64,000 bases of DNA from Adiantum capillus-veneris (GCA_014529385.2 CM043965.1:13536412-13600411); one strand, 5' to 3'. Counted from the first letter of the stretch, positions 11,813-24,249 are shown. Numbers and translations: made by a program. Notes: a model not told the origin generated them from the letters alone.

Positions 11813-12157
11813 TGTCACTGTTCACCATCATTACAGAAAAGAAATTGGCATTACCAACACAAAATAAATCGTCCAATCCATGTTACGAAAAAGTTCTTGC
11901 GCATCAAAAACCAAGAAGAAACCATCACAAACTTAGATATTTTGGTATTACAAAATAAGGGATCCAAAGATTAACTCACTAAGAATGAACCAACTAAATG
12001 TCATTGTTCACCAATGTTAAAAAAAAGAAATTGTCATTACTAACGCAAAAGAAATTTTCCAAACCATGTTACAAAAAAGATATTGCACATTAAAAACCAA
12101 GAAGAAACCATTACAAACTTAGAAATTTTGGTATCACAAAATAAGGGATTCAAAGAT
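11813..12157. repeat. Two-copy tandem duplication, 186-bp period
   Basis: About 160 bp starting tgtca[ct]tgttcacca at 11813 recurs at 11999 with roughly 10-15% divergence, including the shared block accaagaagaaaccat. It is non-coding as far as I can see and older than the 83-100 bp duplications further left. Confidence 0.85.
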
Positions 12158-12205
12158 AGTATGTTGCAAGTAGTTGAAGCGCATTTACAAATCAGGTATC
12201 CTAAG

Positions 12206-12430
12206 CACCCAAAGAGGACAAGTTTCATGTCCGTGGTGGACAAGCGCACAAATCTTAGCTCATTCAATTTAGCACCCAAAGAGTTGACAAGTTTCATGTC
12301 CATGGTGGCCAAGACCACAAATCTTGGCACCCAAAGAGTTGACATTGTTACAAACTTAGCTCATTTGATTTAGTGCACAAAGAGTTGACAAGTTTCATGT
12401 CCATGGTGACCAGGACCACAAATCTTGGCC
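12206..12430. repeat. Degenerate short tandem array (three to four units)
   Basis: The motif cacccaaagagttgacaagt with following sequence begins at 12206, 12273, 12328 (shortened) and 12374. Spacing is irregular (67, 55, 46 bp). It directly follows the 186-bp-period duplication. Confidence 0.8.
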
Positions 12431-12782
12431 AAAAGTATGAAGTGGTATATTTCCATCATTGAGTTTAAAACTTCGCTCATCACCGAATTAGTGAGGTATC
12501 CACCCTTAAAAAGCTTCCCAATTGTGTACTTGATTGCGTTGACTGTTGCAATTGAAAGGTTGTTTACTTGGCAACATTGATCGTCATCAAGCTCAGACTC
12601 GAGTTCTCCCAAGTATGTAAGCCCATTATCAGTGTAGTTGATGCGGCGAGCTATTTTGTTCTTGATCTTCTATGGTGTACTTGCATTGTATGTAGCCTCC
12701 TCATTCTCCAAGGTGGTTTTTGCAAAATTGAATGCATTCTTGATGTGCAAGACATCAGAGCATTGTGATGATGATGTCATTA

Positions 12783-12784
<2 letters not shown>

Positions 12785-12851
<67 letters not shown>
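12785..12851. repeat. (GT)n microsatellite
   Basis: About 32 GT units without interruption. Confidence 0.95.
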
Positions 12852-12853
<2 letters not shown>

Positions 12854-13021
12854 ATGATTGATTATCTAGCAATAGTTTGATTTAACAAACTATTGAACCA
12901 TACAATGGGACTAGAGACCAAACAAGGGGTACATAAATACATAAAAATACGTCTTTATAATAGACAAAATTGTACAATTGATAAAACTTAGATTGGATGT
13001 ATTGATACCAATTGTATCACT

Positions 13022-13023
13022 TA

Positions 13024-13082
<59 letters not shown>
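13022..13082. repeat. (AT)n microsatellite
   Basis: About 29 AT units, self-complementary and able to form a cruciform. Confidence 0.95.
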
Positions 13083-13084
<2 letters not shown>

Positions 13085-15176
13085 AAGAAGTGTTTACAAG
13101 GACTATCTATACATTGTTAAAAAACCAAACACTGGATGACCTTTAACTATTGCTGCAGTTTCTTTCGTAATCCCAAGGAAGGAACCTCTTACCTGCCACC
13201 ATCCAAGAAACACAAGCCCGTCAGAACTAGCATTACTTGGGAAGATAAGTGTCAATGACCCCTTCCCCTTGTTATCAGTGTCAAAAATTACAAAGAAACC
13301 AACAACTATGTAGAGATCAAGTAAATAATGTTTAAAAATGTGATCATATGCACAAAAACAACGTCGTTATATGAGAATATGTGTGTCGAAAACCCTTTTC
13401 TATTGTTATCCGTGTCAAAATTTACAAAGAAACTTCTTGCCAATGAAAGGTCAATTTTTTATTAGTAATCACATAGAAAATAATTGGATAGCATTTTGTT
13501 TGTATTTCGGACAATTTTTTTAAAAAAAGAACCACTAATGGCCATCTCAAGAGAGACCGTCACTTGAGGATTAAGGCTACCATTATGAAGAGAAACCTGG
13601 CTCAAAGTTTTCAAAGTAGAAGAAAACTCTAAAACTGATTATTCCATGCTTTTTTAATCCCAAGCCATAACCATTTTGCTAAAAGGTACTTTCTTCCACT
13701 CACATCACTTTATATTATCATCATCCCACCTCATAACCAAGAGATGAATAATTGTTTCAAAATTTATAAGGCTAATCACCATATCTCCGATTATTTTCTC
13801 TCTCATAAAGATTTTTACATGTTACGATAGTATAACAAACATGAATTTGAAAAATCGCAAAGTCCAGTCTTCAAACCGGGAGCTCAAAATATCACAAAGC
13901 AAGGAGCTCCATCCAATGGCATCTTTGTAAGGCCATGTGTGGTGGGGATTCATTCCGACTTCTCTTCACTTAAACACGAGATATGATGTACCCAAAAAAC
14001 AATCGGGTCTTTGCATCATGCACCTATCACCAATCAATGGAGTATGATCTTGCATCCTTAACATCATCATGATCCTTTGATCTACCATTGTGTGTGTGTG
14101 TGTGTGTGGTTGTGCATGCCATATCTCAACATTTGGATTATATCTAGATTATATATATGTAAAAAAAATGTCATCTCCCAAGAGGTTGAGACTCAAAATC
14201 TTTTTTGCAGAGAACAACAAACAATCAAACTATACTATCAAGCTAGCATTAAAGCATGTAGAAATTTTTAGGAACCAAGAATAGGTAGCAGCTAAACTGC
14301 TCCCTCCAAATCTTACATCACTATCGTAGTTAGAGACATCATTACTAAGAGATCCCTAATCAGGTCTCCCAAACCTTTGTTAAGAGGCCGACATTGAAGT
14401 CCATTTGTCGAGTCAGCATACGAAGCATGTGGATATTTAAGAAATCACAAAAAGAATAATTGGACAATTGACTAGTGATCTTAACCATTACCACCTCGAG
14501 GGAATACCATACCATTATTATAATAATTAAAGTCAGTAATAAGTGTATCTGAAGAGGTGTTCTATAGTCTTCTACTGTGCAAACATATGTGAGAAGGTGT
14601 TGCCAACAATTTTCAATATCTCATATTTATGCTTAGAGTTAAAGTATCCAACTTCTACCACGCCACCAGAAAGTTAAAGCATGATCCCACAAAAACTGAA
14701 CAGCATTACGATCAGAAAAAACCTTATCAATACAAGTAAAAGGGCCAGTCTCTAATCTCAATGCATTTAATTTGACATAACCTATGCAGTTACAAGCAAA
14801 AGAATGCCACAAAAAATATATTTTCTAGAACCCAAAGTGTACTAAGTAGGTGCAGATGCACCTACTTGAATGATGTTGTCCTTTATCATTGTCGTTATTG
14901 TATAGACGATGGAGGGGGGATGTAGCCTAAGGAGGAACTTCTTAGCCTTTCAATTGGTAAGGGTTACCATTCCACGGCCTTCAAGTGCCAACAATGTTGT
15001 GGTTCGTGGTTCTAGACGCACCATATAAAAAATAACCTAATGTGGGTGCCCATGATCAAGGCATTGACAAGTCCGCCCTTGTGCTTGGATTTCACAAGAA
15101 GACAACATGAACTTTTAGCACAAAGCCTCCTTCCATGATGGATACACATTTCAGAGAGAAGGTCGACATGTGTGCT
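13083..15176. other. No gene recognised
   Basis: No coding region, RNA gene or element boundary stands out. A short GT run lies at about 14091-14108. Confidence 0.5.
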
Positions 15177-15214
15177 TGCGCGCGCGCGCGTGTGTGTGTG
15201 TGTGTGTGTGTGTG
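15177..15214. repeat. (CG)n-(TG)n alternating purine-pyrimidine tract
   Basis: A gcgcgcgcgcg block continues directly into a TG run. Such alternating tracts favour left-handed DNA. Confidence 0.9.
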
Positions 15215-15480
15215 TGACATACATAGAGAGTACAAGAGACAAAGAGAACAAGATAGCTGCATTAAACGGTGAAATATAGAGAGAGTGTCACCTTGTGCTT
15301 ATGTGTAAGCCCATGGTTCAGTGTGCCTGTGTGTGCGCGTTAAAAAGAGATATCCAATGAGGGTTGCAAGAGGGGATCGACAAAGCGTTCTCAAAATAGA
15401 AGGCATATATTCTAGATGCCATGTGTTGGGACTTAAAGCCTATCCACTATATTTAGCTATTGCTTACAATCACTAATGCT

Positions 15481-15482
<2 letters not shown>

Positions 15483-15516
<34 letters not shown>
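15483..15516. repeat. (GA)n microsatellite
   Basis: About 16 GA units. No gene is recognised between here and 16640. Confidence 0.9.
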
Positions 15517-15518
<2 letters not shown>

Positions 15519-16639
15519 TGATATGGAAATTTAAAGGTTATCTAACCACCCAAAATGGGTGCTTTGAATTTGTGCAACTACCCTATGTGGGTTTCCACAA
15601 AGAGGTACTAGGTCTGAACTCGCAAGGGATAAGGCAAGCGATAGCATTTCTTTGGGGGGCGGGGGGAGCCTTTTTACCAGTAGTAAAAACTGATTTTTAT
15701 TGAATGTTTCCTATCCTACCCTCATGTGAAGGGTATACTGAAGGTTCCTTAGCATTGTAGTGTAGGGATGGGTGATGCATCAAGTGTGTATAACAGATTA
15801 ACCTTGGGTGTATAGTAGCAACATTAGAAAACCCTGAATATTAACATCACAGTAAGTGTGCGTACATGCACATACCCATGTAGGGTTACTGGTCTAAATC
15901 ACAAGACATTGTCCAAGGTCTTCATAGACCTCGAATAATTTATGTATGCAGAGGGAATGCAGACACTTTATATTAAAGAAGCTTAGTTTAGAGACTACAA
16001 GGTTAAATTTAGGCCCGCGTAGATATGTGTGTGTAAGTTATGTGTTCATGAGAAAAAGTACCTTTCCTACCCGTACTTGTGTGTGTGTGTGTGTGGCCCT
16101 CCCCCAACCCTAGGAGAGGTTCCACATGGTGGGAGGTAGGGCCCACCATGTGGAACCCTACCTCAACCAAGTAGAATCAAATGCAATTTTATTCACAACA
16201 GTTTGTGTTCAAAAGGAATTCACAAATATGTTTTCAAAGGGTACCTTCCGGTGAAAGTGGTGCCTATAGGGCTTATAGACGTATCTACTACAAAGAGGTT
16301 AAATCATGGTAACATATATTGTCATAAAAAACTAATATCTAATTTCCCTAAATGATTTTCTCATATTAAATTGATCATTTAACATAGGAAAATACGAGGG
16401 GGGAGCAAAGGTTGGATATTGGAAAGGCTACCAGACAACAATGGATCAGTACAACAATGGAGTTTAAAAGAACTCTAGGTTTAACTCCATTAAGACTTCC
16501 ATAGGGCAAAGTTCCAACTTTTTAACTCTAAAGGTCATAGGCCATGGGAACTTGGCTTAGTGACTAAACGTGCTAACTCTAGAAGTCAACAAAAGGACGA
16601 AGGAGGGGGCAAGCTGGGAAGATGACAGAAGACTAGGAA

Positions 16640-16640
16640 T

Positions 16641-16682
<42 letters not shown>
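16640..16682. repeat. (CA)n microsatellite
   Basis: About 20 CA units. Confidence 0.95.
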
Positions 16683-16683
<1 letters not shown>

Positions 16684-16747
16684 CCCACAAAGCAAATAGG
16701 ACAGATGTCAGGCATGCAGGAAAACCCTCAATTCTTGCATGAATCCT

Positions 16748-17127
16748 ATTGGATGGACATAGAGGTGGACCAATGAGGGCTCAGCTAGTGTAAACTAAAT
16801 TTCTTATTTTATAAATTCTTAGAAAAACAACCAATAAGAAAAAGTCTCCCTAAAAGACTATTGGACAATCAAAAGGTCCAATAGAATTAAGCAGCTCCTA
16901 AATTTTCTTAATTCCTATTGGCCAGAAGACTAAAAGGTCCAATAAAAATTCACATAATTAAATTTATTATTTGAGCATTTAAAAAAAGGAAAAAAGGATG
17001 GAAATTTATCACAAGGCGCTTGACTGCCTCTCAAAGGCTATTGGCTAAACTATTCACGGGCCAATAGGAAGCCAACAAGAGTAAAAATATTGCTCAAATG
17101 CTATTGGCTAGGCTTTTCAAGGGCCAA
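16748..17127. repeat. Cluster of ATTGG...CCAAT inverted pairs
   Basis: Five times in 380 bp an ATTGG is followed about 13-20 bp later by CCAAT: 16748/16770, 16860/16878, 16917/16939, 17040/17061 and 17103/17123. The last two pairs sit in a duplicated block of about 63 bp period. Each pair can form a small hairpin and also presents two opposed CCAAT boxes. There is no gene next to it. Confidence 0.7.
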
Positions 17128-17202
17128 TAGGGAGCCAGCATGAGTAAATTGCAATAGGGGTCGACCAAGATGAGGAGGGGGACAGATTTGTTAAGGCATT
17201 AT

Positions 17203-17228
17203 TCCACACACACACACACACACACACA
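17203..17228. repeat. (CA)n microsatellite
   Basis: About 13 CA units. Confidence 0.9.
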
Positions 17229-17460
17229 AGCTCATGTGTGAAGTGAAGAAATTCTATCTCCTTCTCAAGCTTTAATGGAAAGCTCTTCATCTACTCCAAG
17301 CTTGTGATAAGTGAGGCCTACACCAACAAACTCTTGGCTTGTGATGCAAATCCAACCAAGAGACAAGCTCCAATGGATGCTCATCTCCTCTACCATGCTA
17401 ATTACTAAGCTATGCTAAGTGTCATGGATGCTTAAGAGTCAGTCGCTACCTACATCATCG

Positions 17461-17630
17461 CTAGAAGGCTCTAGAAGAATCTAGAAGGATCTAGAAGATT
17501 CTAGAAGTTCTAAAAGTATCAAGGAGATTCTAGAAGTTTCAGCTAGAAGCATGGAGAAGATTTTGGAAGAATCTAGAAGTTTCTGAAAAGCTCTAGAAAG
17601 TTGAAAAAGGATCCAGAAGGTTCTAGAAGA
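17461..17630. promoter_or_regulatory. 10-bp-period ctagaag array resembling heat-shock elements
   Basis: The heptamer ctagaag starts at 17461, 17471, 17481, 17491 and 17501, exactly 10 bp apart, then recurs less regularly to 17630. It creates alternating GAA/TTC pentamers: GAAgaTTCtaGAA at 17494-17506 and TTCtaGAAgtTTC at 17528-17540 fit the HSF consensus nGAAnnTTCnnGAAn perfectly, and 17566-17583 gives five units with one mismatch. Binding by heat-shock factors is inferred. A TATA-like ctatatag lies about 265 bp to the right (17894-17901), but no gene follows it. Confidence 0.55.
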
Positions 17631-17632
17631 AC

Positions 17633-17847
17633 CCCGGGGAGGTCACCTAATAAAAATGTAGCCTACCACGTGAGTTCAACAAAAGGGTATTTAAAGTTCT
17701 TTAAACTTACAAAAATATATATACAAAAGGGCATTATTTTTTCAAATTTGATAAAAAAAACTTACACATTTTAAAAGAAAAGGGTACATTAAATTCTTAA
17801 CTAAATTCATAGATAAGGGGTTTTACAAACATGTTTTGAACGCACGT
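17633..17847 (+). repeat. Dispersed non-coding repeat, copy 2
   Basis: Second copy of the sequence at 4694-4905, same orientation, from ccggggaggtcacctaa to gaacgcacgt. It directly abuts the ctagaag array on its left and the next repeat on its right. Confidence 0.85.
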
Positions 17848-18240
17848 TGGAGAGGGGGAATGGGGAACACACCCGACACACACGCAACTGCCCCTATATA
17901 GCTCAGGGTATTCACAACACCCCTGTCCTCTCGGAAACACCTTCAAAAAAAGCAACTCACACTAGCAAGGCCTCGCCTGCACTTCGCCCAAAGCACACAC
18001 GCCTGCACAATTGCTAAGCAGCGATCACACCGATCTTGCCCGCTTCCAGTCCTTCCACAACTCAACACCTCTCTCTCTTTCTCTCTCACACACACAGGGA
18101 GCCCGGGGGGGCGCACACGCTCAGACACACCGGCACCACACACCCTGGAGACGAGCAAAGAAGAAAGGGGGGAAGGGGGAAAGACGACGCCAAAATTCGG
18201 CAATCATAGCTTCTCCTTCAAAACAAAAACACCTGTACAA
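17848..18240 (+). repeat. Diverged repeat shared with 25301-25770, G/C-rich copy
   Basis: Similar in order and spacing to 25301-25770. Shared landmarks are tggagagggggaatgg, a TATA-like tata(ta)gctca, tattcacaacacccct, a CT-rich tract, then a purine-rich aagaag/ggggg block. This copy contains many CG dinucleotides where the other has CA or TG. It holds no convincing protein. Confidence 0.75.
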
Positions 18241-18900
18241 AATCATATGGCCTGCTCTTGGTCGCAACAAGGCCATCCCTTGCTTCACACAGAGGGGCAC
18301 ACGCCTCCCTCACTACTTGACTACGTCGGCACACACATCGACGAAAAAATTTAACTCTGGCTTCACTTTGACAACATCTTTTTCTCTTGACAACTCTCAC
18401 TAACTGCCTCCTCTGCCAGGCCCTCGCCCTTACGAGCCGCTTCACAGACAACACTTCACCATCGTGTGTCGGCTCCGATTGCCGAGCGTACGAAGCTTCC
18501 CTCTCTCCTCCTTTCCGTTCTCCTTTTCTTCCCCTCCAGCCCCAAGGAAAAAGAAACCTTGAGAAAAACCCTCTTCTCCCCAAAAACGTCCCCTCCCCCC
18601 TTTTCTTCTTTTTCCAAGTCCGAATGAAAAAAAATCTTTCTTTTGCAGTGACGCCGGCGCCACTGGCCTCTTGCAACTTTTCCTTTGTTTTTTTTCCCCC
18701 TCAAAGTTCTCCTCTTACCCTTCGAGTTTCCCTTTGTTTTTCACCCAAACTCCAGCCATCCTTTTTCTTTTTTAATGCCACCTCTTATCTTTTTATTTAC
18801 AACAAAGAAAGCTCAAGTATTCCGTTTGCACACGATTGACGCTCCACTTGCTCGGGTTCGCCATCTTCGCACTTCTCCACAATTTGGCCCCGTGGCCTCG
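18241..18900. other. No gene recognised, unusually G/C-rich
   Basis: Open frames exist on both strands but overlap one another and show no family signature. The stretch ends at the left target duplication of copia-1. The continuation of the same locus resumes at 24463. Confidence 0.4.
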
Positions 18901-18905
18901 GATAT

Positions 18906-19097
18906 TGAAGGAGTACGAGCGAAAGTGCGACGCGAGAGAGAGTGCGAGAAGAAGAGCACGACGATATGGTGAACTCACTCTACTGTAATGTGTAGAGCAT
19001 AGTGAGTTCTTATTAGGTTTTTACAAAAGAATATGTGTACATACCTGGCGGCCCGCCCACTTACCTGGGCGACCACATTGGGCTTTATACCCCAACA
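18906..19097 (-). repeat. copia-1 3' LTR
   Basis: 192 bp. Roughly 4% different from its partner at 24268-24457. Several differences are G/A at CG dinucleotides, plus a 2-bp change in a GA run. Confidence 0.95.
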
Positions 19098-19186
19098 ACC
19101 TCCCACTTAAAGTCCAATGTGGTACTTTAAGTGTGAGAGAAGCTACTATGCAAGCTAATATACAAGAGATGTAGAGAAGTGATGTA

Positions 19187-22100
19187 CTACCCTACCCCTA
19201 ACTGCTTGCGAAAATGCGCAAAGCTCTCTGAGGGAAGTCCTTTTGTAAGTAGATCAGCAGGATTTTCTGTGGTGTGAACTTTGACAAGCTGAAGTTGCTT
19301 ATCCTCGAGCATTTCCCTTATGAAATGATACTTCACATCCACATGCTTTGTCTTTGAGTGATAAACTGGATTGCGAGCCAATTGTATAGCACTTTGACTA
19401 TCACAATATAACACAGGCATCTCTTCTTTGATTCCCAAATCTGTTACTAGTCGATTAAGCCAAATTGATTCTTTGCATGCCTCTGATGCTGCAATATATT
19501 CAGCCTCTGTAGTAGACTGAGTAACACAATCTTGTAATCTAGAACGCCATGATACTGCTCCACCAGCCAATGTAAAGACATACCCTGACGTAGACCTTCG
19601 GTTGTCTAAGTCACCTACATAATCTGAGTCTGTAAAACCCTTTACACTTAGCTCCTGACTCCCATAGCATATACGCATACTCTTTGTAGCTTTCAGGTAT
19701 CTCAATATTCCTTTCACTGCCTCCCAATGTTTCTTGCCTGGGTTTGACATGTATCGACTTACTACTCCCACTGCAAATGCAATGTCTGGGTGAGTAGCAA
19801 TCATTGCATACATCAAACTACCCACTGCAGACGCATATGGAAGCTTATCCATTTCAGCCTGTTCTTCCTCAGACACAGGACAATCTTGTTTGCTAAGTTT
19901 CACATATGGTGGCAATGGAACACTCAGTGCCTTTCCCTTCTCCATATTGAAACGTTGCAAAACCTTGTCAGTATACTCTGTTTGAGATAACCAAATCAAC
20001 TTCTTTGATCTGTCTCTCTCAATGCGCATACCAAGTATATGACTTGCCTCACCCATGTCTTTCATGTCAAACGATTTTTCCATCTTTGACTTCAAAGCTG
20101 AAATTTCTTCCAAGTGCTTGCCAGCAATCAACATGTCATCCACATACAAAATAAGGATCAGCCAACTACCATCCTTAGCCTTCTTTGTATATAGACAATG
20201 ATCGAACTCACTACGTTTGTAGCCTTGAGAAAGAATAAACTTGTGGAATTTATGGTACCATGCCCTCGGTGATTGTTTTAAGCCATAAAGACTCTTTAAC
20301 AACTGGCATACCCAATCTTCCTTGCCTTTCTCAACAAACCCTTATGGCTGCTGCATGTAAATTTCCACATCTAAATCACCATACAAGAACGTTGTCTTGA
20401 CATCCATTTGGTGCAACACCAAATCTAATATGGCAACCAATGCAAGAAAGCATCTCAATGTAGTCATCTTGACCACCGGAGAGAAGACTTCATCAAAGTC
20501 AATGCCTTGTTCTTGCTTAAAGCCCTTGGCAACAAGCCTTGCTTTGTACTTTGGCTGACTATCATCAGCGGTGATCTTATACCTGTAAACCCATTTACAA
20601 GGTAGAGCCTTTTTTCCCTGTGGTAATTTAACTAGCTTCCATGTCTTGTTTTTATGCAGAGCTGTCATCTCTGACTGCATGGCCAATTGCCAATTCCCGG
20701 AGTCCTTAATTTACACTGCTTCCTTGTAACATGAAGGCTCATTGCAATCAGTCAACATGACATAGTTCATAGATGGAACAAACCTATCAGGAGGTCGCGT
20801 GACACGTCCAGATCTACGCACAATAGGTGGCTCAGGCTCAGCCACAACCTGTGGGTCCACTCTATCCTGTCCTTGCTCCTCTTGAGCCCTGACATTTTGT
20901 CTTGCACGTGCAGGTCCATCTTCTTGGAAGACAACTCTTCTAATCTCCTCAACCCTCTCTGGTTTAGAATGATATTTGGATTCATTAAAGTGAACATCAT
21001 TTCTGCGGACAACCTTTCTGGATTTGGGATCCCAAAGTCTGTACCCCATCTCACCAGAATTACCATAGCCTAGAAAGATGCACTTTCTACTCTTTGGCTC
21101 AATTTTGTTCCTAAATTCCTTTGGAACGTGAGTATATGCCTCACAGTCAAAGACTCTGAGATGCTTGTATCAGGGCATGTTGCCTGACCATACCATCTCT
21201 GGCACTGAATCCTTCTGCAAAACCTTGCTAGGAGATCTATTTACAAGATGAACAGATGTTGATACAGCTTCAGCCCAAAACCCATTTGGTAGCTGTGCAT
21301 TAGACAACATACTTCTGACCTTCTCTTATATGGTCCTATTCATCCTCTCAGCAACACCATTTTGAGGAGGATTGTAAGGAGCAGTAAGTTCACGTTTTAT
21401 ACCTTTTGACTCACAAAAGTCCTGAAAGGCCTTTGAAACATACTCTCCACCATTGTCAGTGCGTAAGCATTTAAGCTTCTTGCCACTCTGATTCTCCACA
21501 AGTGTCACAAACGTTTTGAAAACACTAAACGCTTCATCCTTGTGCTTGAGAAAGTAAACCCATACTTTCCTCGAGTAATCATCTATAAATGTCATAAAGT
21601 AAGAAGCTCCCCCTAGAGATAGGTTAGGCATAGGTCCACACAAATCACTATGAACAAGTGCCAACTGTGTATCTCTTCTACTGCTTCTATGCTTATGTGG
21701 CTGCTGTGTTTGCTTACCATACATACAATGTTCACAGAATTCAAAATCATTAAATGAAAAGCCAGGCAAATAACCAGAACGAGACAAGATTTCCATTCCC
21801 TTCTTGGACATATGTCCTAACCGGCTATGCCACAAAGAAACGTTCGGCTGCTCGGTTACATTGATTACATTTTTAGAGACATTTGATACATAAATCATGT
21901 AAAGTCCTCCAGACTTTACTCCATGTGCTACTGTCATAGAACCCTTGGATATCTTCCACATGTTCTGTCCAAAAGTGGTGACGTAGCCAGCATCATCAAG
22001 TAAACCTGTGCTGATCAAGCTCTTTGTAATTGCGGGAACATGTCTCACATTCTTCAGCGTGAAAGAAGAGCCATTCTGAAACTTCAATTGAACATCTCCA

Positions 22101-23167
22101 ACACCTAAGATCTCACATGTCTGCCCATTGCCTAGCCGAACATGATCTTTAGTGGTCACATAAGAGGTAAACCACTCCTTGTTTGGAGACACATGAAGTG
22201 ATGCTCCTGAGTCTATAATCCAGCCACTCAGTGCATTTCCATCAGATGCTGTAAGAAGAGCTGAGTCTATTGTATTCTTCAAGAAGTAGATGTCTCCTAA
22301 CACTAGACTGTCATCCTCTGCAATAGTGTTTGTCACATTTATTTCTTGAATCTTCATTGAGGACTTGTTCTTCTCACCATGGTCTTCAGCTTTCTCTTTG
22401 CCTTTTTCTGCTTTCCATTCTCTACAGTCTCTTTTCATGTGACCCTTCTTGCCACAATGGTAGCATTCTATGTCACTCTTGCCTTTAGCACTGCGGGACT
22501 TGCTACGAGACTGATTCCTCTTTCCACCTTTGTACTTTTCTTTGGTCCTTCCCCTGACAACTAAGGCTGTTCCTTTGCCTTTGTCCATTGTTTTTCTATT
22601 GGTTTCCTCAGTAGGTAGACTTCCTTCTACACCTGCTATGTTCAAACCATCTGGAGGTGCAGAATTGCTCAAAGCTGTGCGAAAAGTGTCCCATTTTTCT
22701 GGCAATGTGATCAACAGGAACATAGCTCTAACAAGTTCATCAAACTTGACACCTTGAGCTGACAACTGACTATAGATTGTGTTGAATTCATTCAGATGAT
22801 TGGACATAGGTGTCCCTTCTTTCATCTTCAAGTCAACAAGCTTCTTAAGCCAGTATACCTGTGAAGCTGCACTCTGCTTCTCATAAAGATCACTCAGCTT
22901 TAACCATGCTTGATAAGCCGACATCTCGTCTGCTACATTGAAGTGAACGCTTTCTGTCAAAGTGAGCATAATGGTAGAAAGTGTCAATTCATCCATTTCG
23001 CTCCATTCATCTTCGTCCATATCTTCTGGTTTTATCCCCTTGAACTTTATAGGTTTTATCTGCTTCTTTTGTACCAACACGTGCCAAATCTGCTTCTTCC
23101 ACAATGGGAAATTGGTTCCATCCAGCTTCTTGATATTGTAAAGAGCATTGTCCTGTGATCCAACCAT
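19187..23167 (-). pseudogene. copia-1 gag-pol, four in-frame stops
   Basis: A single reading frame of 1,327 codons encodes the copia polyprotein. Visible parts: gag from residue 1; CCHC knuckle C235, C238, H243, C248; protease active site DSG at 319-321; integrase zinc site around H447/H452/C478/C481; integrase catalytic D508, D571 and E607 (35 residues between the last two, the normal copia spacing); RT with YVDD around 20150; RNase H with TDSDYVGD and TEAEY. Stops interrupt at 21326-21328 (TAA), 21170-21172 (TGA), 20711-20713 (TAA) and 20342-20344 (TAA), with no frameshift. At least two look like C-to-T changes of Gln or Arg codons. The start ATG at 23167 is chosen because it begins the gag domain. 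Confidence 0.95.
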
Positions 23168-24249
23168 AGCTACGCTTCACAGTAGTTTACTTTCCTGGGA
23201 AAAATTCGGCAGAGTTTCCCTTGTAAACTGACCTCTGAACCAATATCAACCTGTCAAATGAACCAAGAAAGCTTCAGATTCTGCATAAATTTTGGCAGAG
23301 TCTCCTTTGTAAAATGACTCTGGTGTACTAAAAATAGACCAAAAAACAACTCAAAAAACCACTGTCTCTCTAACACTGTAAGCTGTGGGTAAACCTGTCC
23401 TGCACCTGTACTGTCTCTGACTATCCTATCATTGTCCTGTAAGCATAGACTGCGACAATGCCTCAACGGCAGTAAAGCAAAGATGCAATCCCAATTGTCT
23501 AACTCACAGTCAATACATCCTAGCTGTCTATCTAAGGGTGCTCGAGGGATCGCTCCAAGACCTGTATCACTGAAAGGATCTCAACATTCGAGAATCCCCC
23601 AGCTCAATAAAACCTCACTCGACCCTCAACAAAGGCTGCAATAAATCTGACAATACATAAACTTCCCACAAAGTCATACATCCACAAATTTCCCACTGTA
23701 TGCTGTAACCGCTGCGGCGGTTGTTTGCTACGTGACTCACAGCCAGCAAAGCCTCAACAGACATACATCATCTCTGACAATACATCCCATGTGGAAGTAC
23801 CTGCAATGTCAGGATGAAATCTGGAATATCAAGCAGCAAACACAAGCTACCTGATGAACTAGTGGATGTCGCCTACAGTCTGTGTAGAGATGCACACGTG
23901 TCGTATGTGACACGCCTCCAAGAACTGTGAGCCGTCCTTCGATGTGTAGACAGCCACAAATCAACACTCTAGGAGTGTCGTTATCCTCAGCACCTGTAGT
24001 CGTTGGCCAAAAAACCCCAAATTTGCAGAGTCGGATCTACACCTGTTGAGACCACGTAGTCGAAAATGGCCTGCGCAGACCTTTGTCGAAGCCGAACGGT
24101 GGTCGAGATGACCTCAGAATGAAATTCTGAGAACACCAAGTCCTTCGAGCTCTCCCACAAGATTTTGGGGCCGTGTCTTCGCCTATCGAATTTCACTCCA
24201 ATCGAAGTTGGTGACTTTAGCTTCCTGCAGTGCTACCCTGAGCCTCGAT

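Noticed and set aside
12206-12430. Short spaced repeats considered as a CRISPR array
   Set aside because: Units vary in length, no unique equal-sized spacers, eukaryotic context.
18011-18978. Overlapping 70-150 codon frames on both strands left of copia-1
   Set aside because: Mutually overlapping, low-complexity, without domain or splice support; typical of G/C-rich non-coding DNA with few chance stops.
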